Source of the DNA: Myxocyprinus asiaticus
Taxonomy: Eukaryota; Chordata; Actinopteri; Cypriniformes; Catostomidae
Length of the DNA: 64,000 bases
NCBI RefSeq assembly: GCF_019703515.2
Contig: NC_059362.1
Coordinates: 26,302,826 to 26,366,825 of the forward strand
Direction: 5' to 3'
Shown here: in pieces, positions 59,398 through 64,000 of the stretch
How positions within the stretch are numbered: position 1 is the stretch's first letter
Layout of the letters: each line of letters begins with the position of its first letter
Notes under the pieces: generated by a model
What the model was told of the DNA's origin: nothing
The model's database searches: none
What the model saw: the letters and a program-made list of their open reading frames with translations, nothing else
Program-made: the position numbers and the translations under genes

Positions 59398-60497
59398 ATA
59401 ACGACCCAATCTTATTATACAAAAATATAACTTACCTGGAACATTGCCTCACACATTCACATATAATAATTTCAGGGGAAATAAAACTTTAACCAGACAA
59501 ACTGACAGATCTTAAAACATTTTAAACTTTCACGTAGGTAGGGATGCCACGGTGTCAGTTTTTAACGGTTAGATTACTGTTGAAAAAAAAGTGTTTAACC
59601 GGTTTTACGATAATTTGCAATTTTTTTTAATTATGCAACAGCACATAATAAAAATTTTAAAAAAAAGTCAGAAAAGTAATATCATATTACAATTTAATGT
59701 ATTAGTGGACACGTTTCCAAGAGATATATTGAAGCTAAGTGCGGCCCTACAATAAGAAAACTGATACAGACACAACAAATATGATGCGCTTCAAAAGTGC
59801 ATAACTGTAAGATTATTGTGGTTGCGCAACATGTAGTTCACAGCATCCAACATTTTTTTCTTCTGCATCAGTTTATTAAAGCTGTCAGACACACCACTAT
59901 AAAGAACCACAGCTTTAAATAATTAGGATGATTTATGATGCGACTAAGTTTACCATGTTGAAAGTAACTACACACAAATACACCGCGTACTGTCAGCATG
60001 CTAACGGCCAAAGTATAAATCGTTGTCCGCATTACCGATTACTCCGCGCATCAATCATGAAGTATTGTACTCAGATTTTTCTTTGCTTTAAATGGTCCTC
60101 TGTATATGTCAACTAAAAAACAGATTTTCTCACAGTTGACTATGCTAAAAGAGAATCACAATGTAGTCGTTGTGCACATGCGTAGAACTTGTTCATATAT
60201 ACGATCAAAAGAGTATACTTTGAAAGGCAATGTGGTCAACCGGGTGTGATCCGATATGCAGAAAAACAAAGTATACCCTGGCCTTTAAACATTCCAAAAA
60301 ATTGCATCTCTCAATGTATCCCTTTAAAAGCACCACAGCTGAAAATATTACTGTTTTAATATAAATCACAAGGATGCAACACTCTTGAAATTTCCATCCT
60401 ATTGAGGTGTGACCAAAAGACAATGAAATACTTCATTAATAATCAGTCAGGAGAACCACAAAAATGTGTTAAGAAAAAGCACAAATTGAAATTGAAA
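59398..60497. other. Unassigned
   Basis: AGGGATGCCACGGTGTCAG at about 59547 resembles a hAT terminus. No gene recognised. Confidence 0.35.
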
Positions 60498-60694
60498 ACC
60501 TCCTCGTGACCCCCGCGTGCTCAACAGGCCACACGATAAGATGCGCGGGTTGATGTTCTCAGACGCGGAGGCAACTGGGATTCATCCTCCGCCACCCGAA
60601 CTGAGGTGAATCACTACGTGACCACGAAGACTTAAAAGCACATTGGGAATTGGGCATTCCAAATTGGCAAAAAAAAAAAAAAAAAAAAAAAAAA
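60498..60694 (+). mobile_element. 3' half of the tRNA-SINE
   Basis: Matches the 3' body of the SINE at 171-622 (CTCCGCCACCCGAACTGAGG, GGCATTCCAAATTGG) and ends in a 26-bp A-run (60669-60694). The tRNA part is missing, as in ordinary 5' truncation. Confidence 0.75.
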
Positions 60695-61112
60695 GGAAAT
60701 ACCAGAAAACTGATTTTTCAATGGTTTTATGGACAGATGTGATGAGATTGGCTCTTGACCGACCAGACGTGTGGAAACATACAGTAGCTTGATCACTAAT
60801 GCACACATAATATGGGTTTGGGTCAGGTGCCAGCAGGTTGGAGGAGAGGAAATTATGTGGTTTGCTATCATTAATGATGAGCTTGTTGGACCTTTTCAGG
60901 CTACTGATGGACAAAATAAAAAATAAAAATAAATAAAATAAACTCTAAAAACTACTGCCAGTTTCTGGAAGACACTTTCTTCGAACATTGGTACAAGATG
61001 AATTCAAGTATTCAAGACAACTATGATCTTCATGCAAAATAAGGCTCCTATACATTCATCTAGGTACTCCACTACTTAACTACCCAGAAAAGGATTGAAA
61101 GGTGACTAAGGG
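60695..61112. other. Unassigned
   Basis: No gene or clear repeat. Confidence 0.3.
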
Positions 61113-61812
61113 TGTGTTCACACTTGTAGTTCGGTTCTCTCAGTCCGGACCAAAAAAGAAAATGATACATTTAGTCCTGGTTTGCTTAGCGTTCACAGTG
61201 GCATTTTTAAAACCGAACCTAAAGATACAAAAGGCATAAGGATAAGGTCACAACCTGATTGGACAGCTTTTATGACATATATTATGCGACGGAACTTGCC
61301 GAACATCCAAAACAATGCTGGCTGCTGGGCTAAATGTGCGCGTTGGACCCACTTTTCCTTAACCTATCACTGAACATTTTGAACACTTGAGCATTTTTGC
61401 ACATTTTTTTCCAGTATACTGGAAATCTGCTCATCGGACCAAATGTTAATAAGGAACTTCACCTACTCATTGCGCCATGTTTGCCCTCTGCTCATTTTGC
61501 TTTGCGTACACCGCTCTTACCGCTCTGTTATCAAATCACGTGATTTTTAGGGTCGCATCTTGTGACATCACATCCTGTTATTGGTCCGTTTAGACATCTT
61601 TGGTCCATGCTGCGTTCATATATCAGTCGAACCGCACCAGAGTTCCTTTGGAATCGGACCGAGACCCACTATTCAGGGGGTCTTGGTCCGCTTGTTTGGT
61701 GCTCACCAAGGTTCGGATGGCAGCATTCACACTTGTTCAAATGAACCGCACTAACAAAGCAATCACATCAGAGTTCGTTTTAATCGAACCAAACCTGCCA
61801 AGTGTGAACACA
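61113..61812. mobile_element. Non-autonomous DNA transposon (TGTGTTCACACTTG ends)
   Basis: TGTGTTCACACTTG at 61113 is mirrored by CAAGTGTGAACACA at 61799-61812. Subterminal GGTTC/GAACC motifs repeat many times. TGACT lies outside both ends (61103-61107, 61813-61817). No transposase. Confidence 0.65.
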
Positions 61813-61819
61813 TGACTGG

Positions 61820-62032
61820 CCCCATTCCTCACCTGAACTTAACCCAATGGAGAACTTGTGGGCCCTTCTAAAATGCAAGATTTACAGTGAGCCAAAACAT
61901 TTCACATCTTTGAATTACATCTAGGAGGCTGTGGCGGCTGCTTGAGCTAAAATTGTTCGAGAACACATCAAGAAAATGACAGAATTTATGAATGAAGTTC
62001 ATGAAAGTTGTGGGTGTGAAGTGTTTTATTGA
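61820..62032 (+). pseudogene. Tc1/mariner transposase, C-terminal fragment
   Basis: One frame of 70 codons reads HSSPELNPMENLWALLKC, then KIYSEPKHFTSLNYI, VREHIKKMTEFMNEVHES and a stop at 62030-62032. The SP(E/D)LNPMENLW block carries the third catalytic acid position in Tc1 transposases. Two in-frame stops (TAG and TGA) interrupt it. The N-terminal two thirds and both terminal repeats are missing. It starts only 8 bp after the end of the preceding element, which may have inserted into this transposase. Confidence 0.8.
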
Positions 62033-62618
62033 CCACTGAATATCTTGAAATGACCCAAAATGTTACATTTTATATGTTATTTTAAATGAGTTATTTACTA
62101 AAACATACTTTTTTAAATGTTACATTTTACCTCCCTGAGAAACACAACTCTCAATTTTTCTTTGTTAAATATTAAGTTAAGGTACCAAATAAGGTTTTAG
62201 GAATCACTGACAGCATTGTGTCTGTTTACCGGTAAAATTAAAAATACTAACTGCCTAATAATTCTGCATGTAGTGCATGACTTCTTTCTGGATTATTAAC
62301 ATCCGTCATCTTCAGAAACCCTCAGTCCTTCAAATGCACCCAAACAGCTGATTTAAGGTGCTTTTTTGGTGGATAAGAGTCTGGTAGATCGAATTCCACT
62401 GTTATATTTTAGAGTTTGTGTGTAGATCCAATTTCATGTGAAATTAAAGTTTATGTTCAGGCCACGATACCATTAATCCACTAAGGCACAAGCACAAGAG
62501 ATTTAAAAATTTAGGCTTACACCGAAAAACTCTATAATATATATATTTTAAACATAATATTTTTGCCACATGTAAATTAAACATTTCACGGTTTTTAATC
62601 GTAGATTCTAAAGTACGG
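62033..62618. other. Unassigned
   Basis: No gene or clear repeat. Confidence 0.3.
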
Positions 62619-63314
62619 ACCCTTTTCACACATCTGCGTTTGCAAAACGGAAGTCGTCATGGTTGGGTAAACGCAACTATGGCCACTGCCGAGGTTTATG
62701 TGTTTTCAAGTCCTTAAAAGATTTGCCTGCATTTACGTTTGGAGACATAAACCGCATCGGCCATCAATGGTTAAATCTAAACTCAACAAAGATTACAAGT
62801 TGTTTTTAGAGGGTTATCTGCACAAATAAGAAGGTAAATCAATAAAAATAAATTATTATTGAGAGGTTGTGCATTAAATCAGCAGTTAACAAATCTGTGA
62901 AACAAATACCTGATAGGGGCGATGCACGATGTGAAGGAGTGGAGAGACCCATGTCCCGCTCCATCCAACTTCTAACCCTGTCAAACACACACTCTCGTGT
63001 TGGTTGTGATGTGTAATCATTCCATTGAAACCGTGACGGTACAGCTCAGATTTCAAAGCATTTCGCAATTCCACCTGTGAGCGAATGCTGTAAGTCCTCA
63101 TTTTGAAAATACTGTCCACAGACGAAAGTGCTTCCTCGTTTAATAACAAAGTTATTAACTTTACCATGCTCGTAAAGTTCAGCATCTTTTGGAAATTCAT
63201 GGAAACACAAACTTTTATTACCGATAAAAGTTATTACCGATCTTCCTGATCGCCGCCCTAGTTTACCCAACTATGACGACTTTCACTTCGCGAACGCAGA
63301 AGTGTGAAAAGGGT
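62619..63314 (-). mobile_element. THAP-domain DNA transposon remnant
   Basis: 54-bp terminal inverted repeats (62619-62672 and 63261-63314) start ACCCTTTTCACAC and share GTCGTCAT(G/A)GTTGGGTAAAC. Between them, on the minus strand, lies a THAP-like first exon. No target duplication is evident. A P-element-like or other THAP-encoding family is possible. Confidence 0.7.
62910..63270 (-). pseudogene. THAP-like DNA-binding exon of a transposase
   Basis: The minus-strand frame from 63270 has SLCFHEFPKDAELYEHGKV, then IKRGSTFVCGQYFQNEDLQ. An in-frame TGA (63048-63046) follows, then AVPSRFQWNDYTSQPTRE. The FH(x)FPKD, VC(x)xxF and AVPSxF blocks are THAP landmarks in the right order. The zinc-ligand His of C-x2-H is replaced by Tyr (CGQY), and the N-terminal CxxC pair is not seen. 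CTATCAG|GTATTTG (62915-62907) looks like a splice donor, so the rest of a transposase was once in later exons that are now gone. Non-functional as it stands. Confidence 0.6.
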
Positions 63315-64000
63315 TAATACTGAAAACGTATAAATCACGTCAGCCCTACATGTAGGCAAATATCAAGATTTAAAGCATTTAATTTATAGCTTTTAATGTC
63401 TAGTTTTTAAAACATTGGGTGAAATATGATGAAAATAAAGAAACAAACATATGATCAGGACTCTGGCTGTTCCAAAGCTGGATGTCTGATTGGAATGGTG
63501 GTTCCTAAGGTGAACCAGATGGGTTTAGGAAGAAATAAGAGAAACACTGGGAAACCCAGGAACGGATAAACGGATCTTAATGAAAACCATAAATGTGTGC
63601 ACATACATCCACAAGCATGGGTCACAGCATTCAAAATAAAGCTTTGACCCTATCATGCTCAATGAAAAAGCACACATGCTCTAAGGGCTGTTTTCACAGT
63701 ACTTAACCAAACTGTCTCACAAGTTTCCTTATGAACCCTAACTGAGGTCTAAGCTTTTCATTAATAAAACCGTCATTGCCCAAACACTGTTAGGAACTCA
63801 GACAGACAGATATACTGTATGTGCCTTAGGCCAGGCGATATTGGCTGTCAGGAGCAAAAACATAAGGGCAGAGGAATTTGGCCCAAGTGCTGTTTTTAAA
63901 AGTTCCAACAAGGTCATAGATCATAGGTTCAAACGTAATCCTGGATCCTATTAGTAACTAAAACATTCACTTACTTACCAGTGGAGGAAGTAATAAAACA
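63315..64000. other. Unassigned right edge
   Basis: No gene or clear repeat. Confidence 0.3.

Overview
The window is animal nuclear DNA from a teleost fish, most likely a cyprinid. Evidence: sparse coding sequence, many microsatellites, Sleeping Beauty-type Tc1 elements, fish-type DIRS, hAT, Gypsy and L1 remnants, TTAA-flanked MITEs and a tRNA-derived SINE of the kind known from carp-like fish. There is no operon structure. Almost every open frame longer than about 100 codons belongs to a transposable element.

Layout. 1-1.7 kb: a tRNA-SINE, a long interspersed repeat and an L1 reverse transcriptase fragment. 1.7-9.7 kb: a non-autonomous Gypsy-type LTR element (gag plus proline-rich tandem repeats) whose 5' LTR was split by a 6.1 kb DIRS1-like retrotransposon with gag, RT/RNase H and tyrosine recombinase, inverted terminal repeats and a readable internal complementary region. 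9.7-23.7 kb: decayed MITEs, two solo LTRs and Tc1/hAT scraps. 23.7-30.4 kb: a 6.6 kb hAT transposon with a ZMYM1/TTF-type transposase, interrupted by an internally deleted reverse-strand DIRS copy and by an AT-rich element with a perfect 10-bp duplication. 32.3-35.2 kb: a broken Gypsy element of Gmr1 type, with a SCAN-like gag and integrase placed before reverse transcriptase. 36.1-37.7 and 52.9-54.4 kb: two dead Sleeping Beauty-like Tc1 copies. 55.2-59.4 kb: a Tc1-derived MITE, then a hAT element carrying another Tc1. 61-63.3 kb: a TIR element, a Tc1 C-terminal fragment and a THAP-domain DNA transposon remnant.

The only segment that looks like a host gene is a 38-codon first coding exon on the minus strand (38647-38760). 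It has a good Kozak context, an N-terminal myristoylation signal and a splice donor. It resembles the amino terminus of AKAP12 (gravin). If so, 1-38646 is its first intron and/or downstream sequence, and 38761 onward is promoter and upstream DNA. A GC-rich block at 52.5-52.84 kb is a weaker exon candidate.

The nesting gives a relative order of insertions: L1 before Gypsy before DIRS on the left; hAT before the DIRS derivative and the AT-rich element in the middle; hAT before Tc1 on the right. Readings are by eye. Family assignments come from motifs, and boundaries are approximate unless a terminal repeat or target duplication fixes them.
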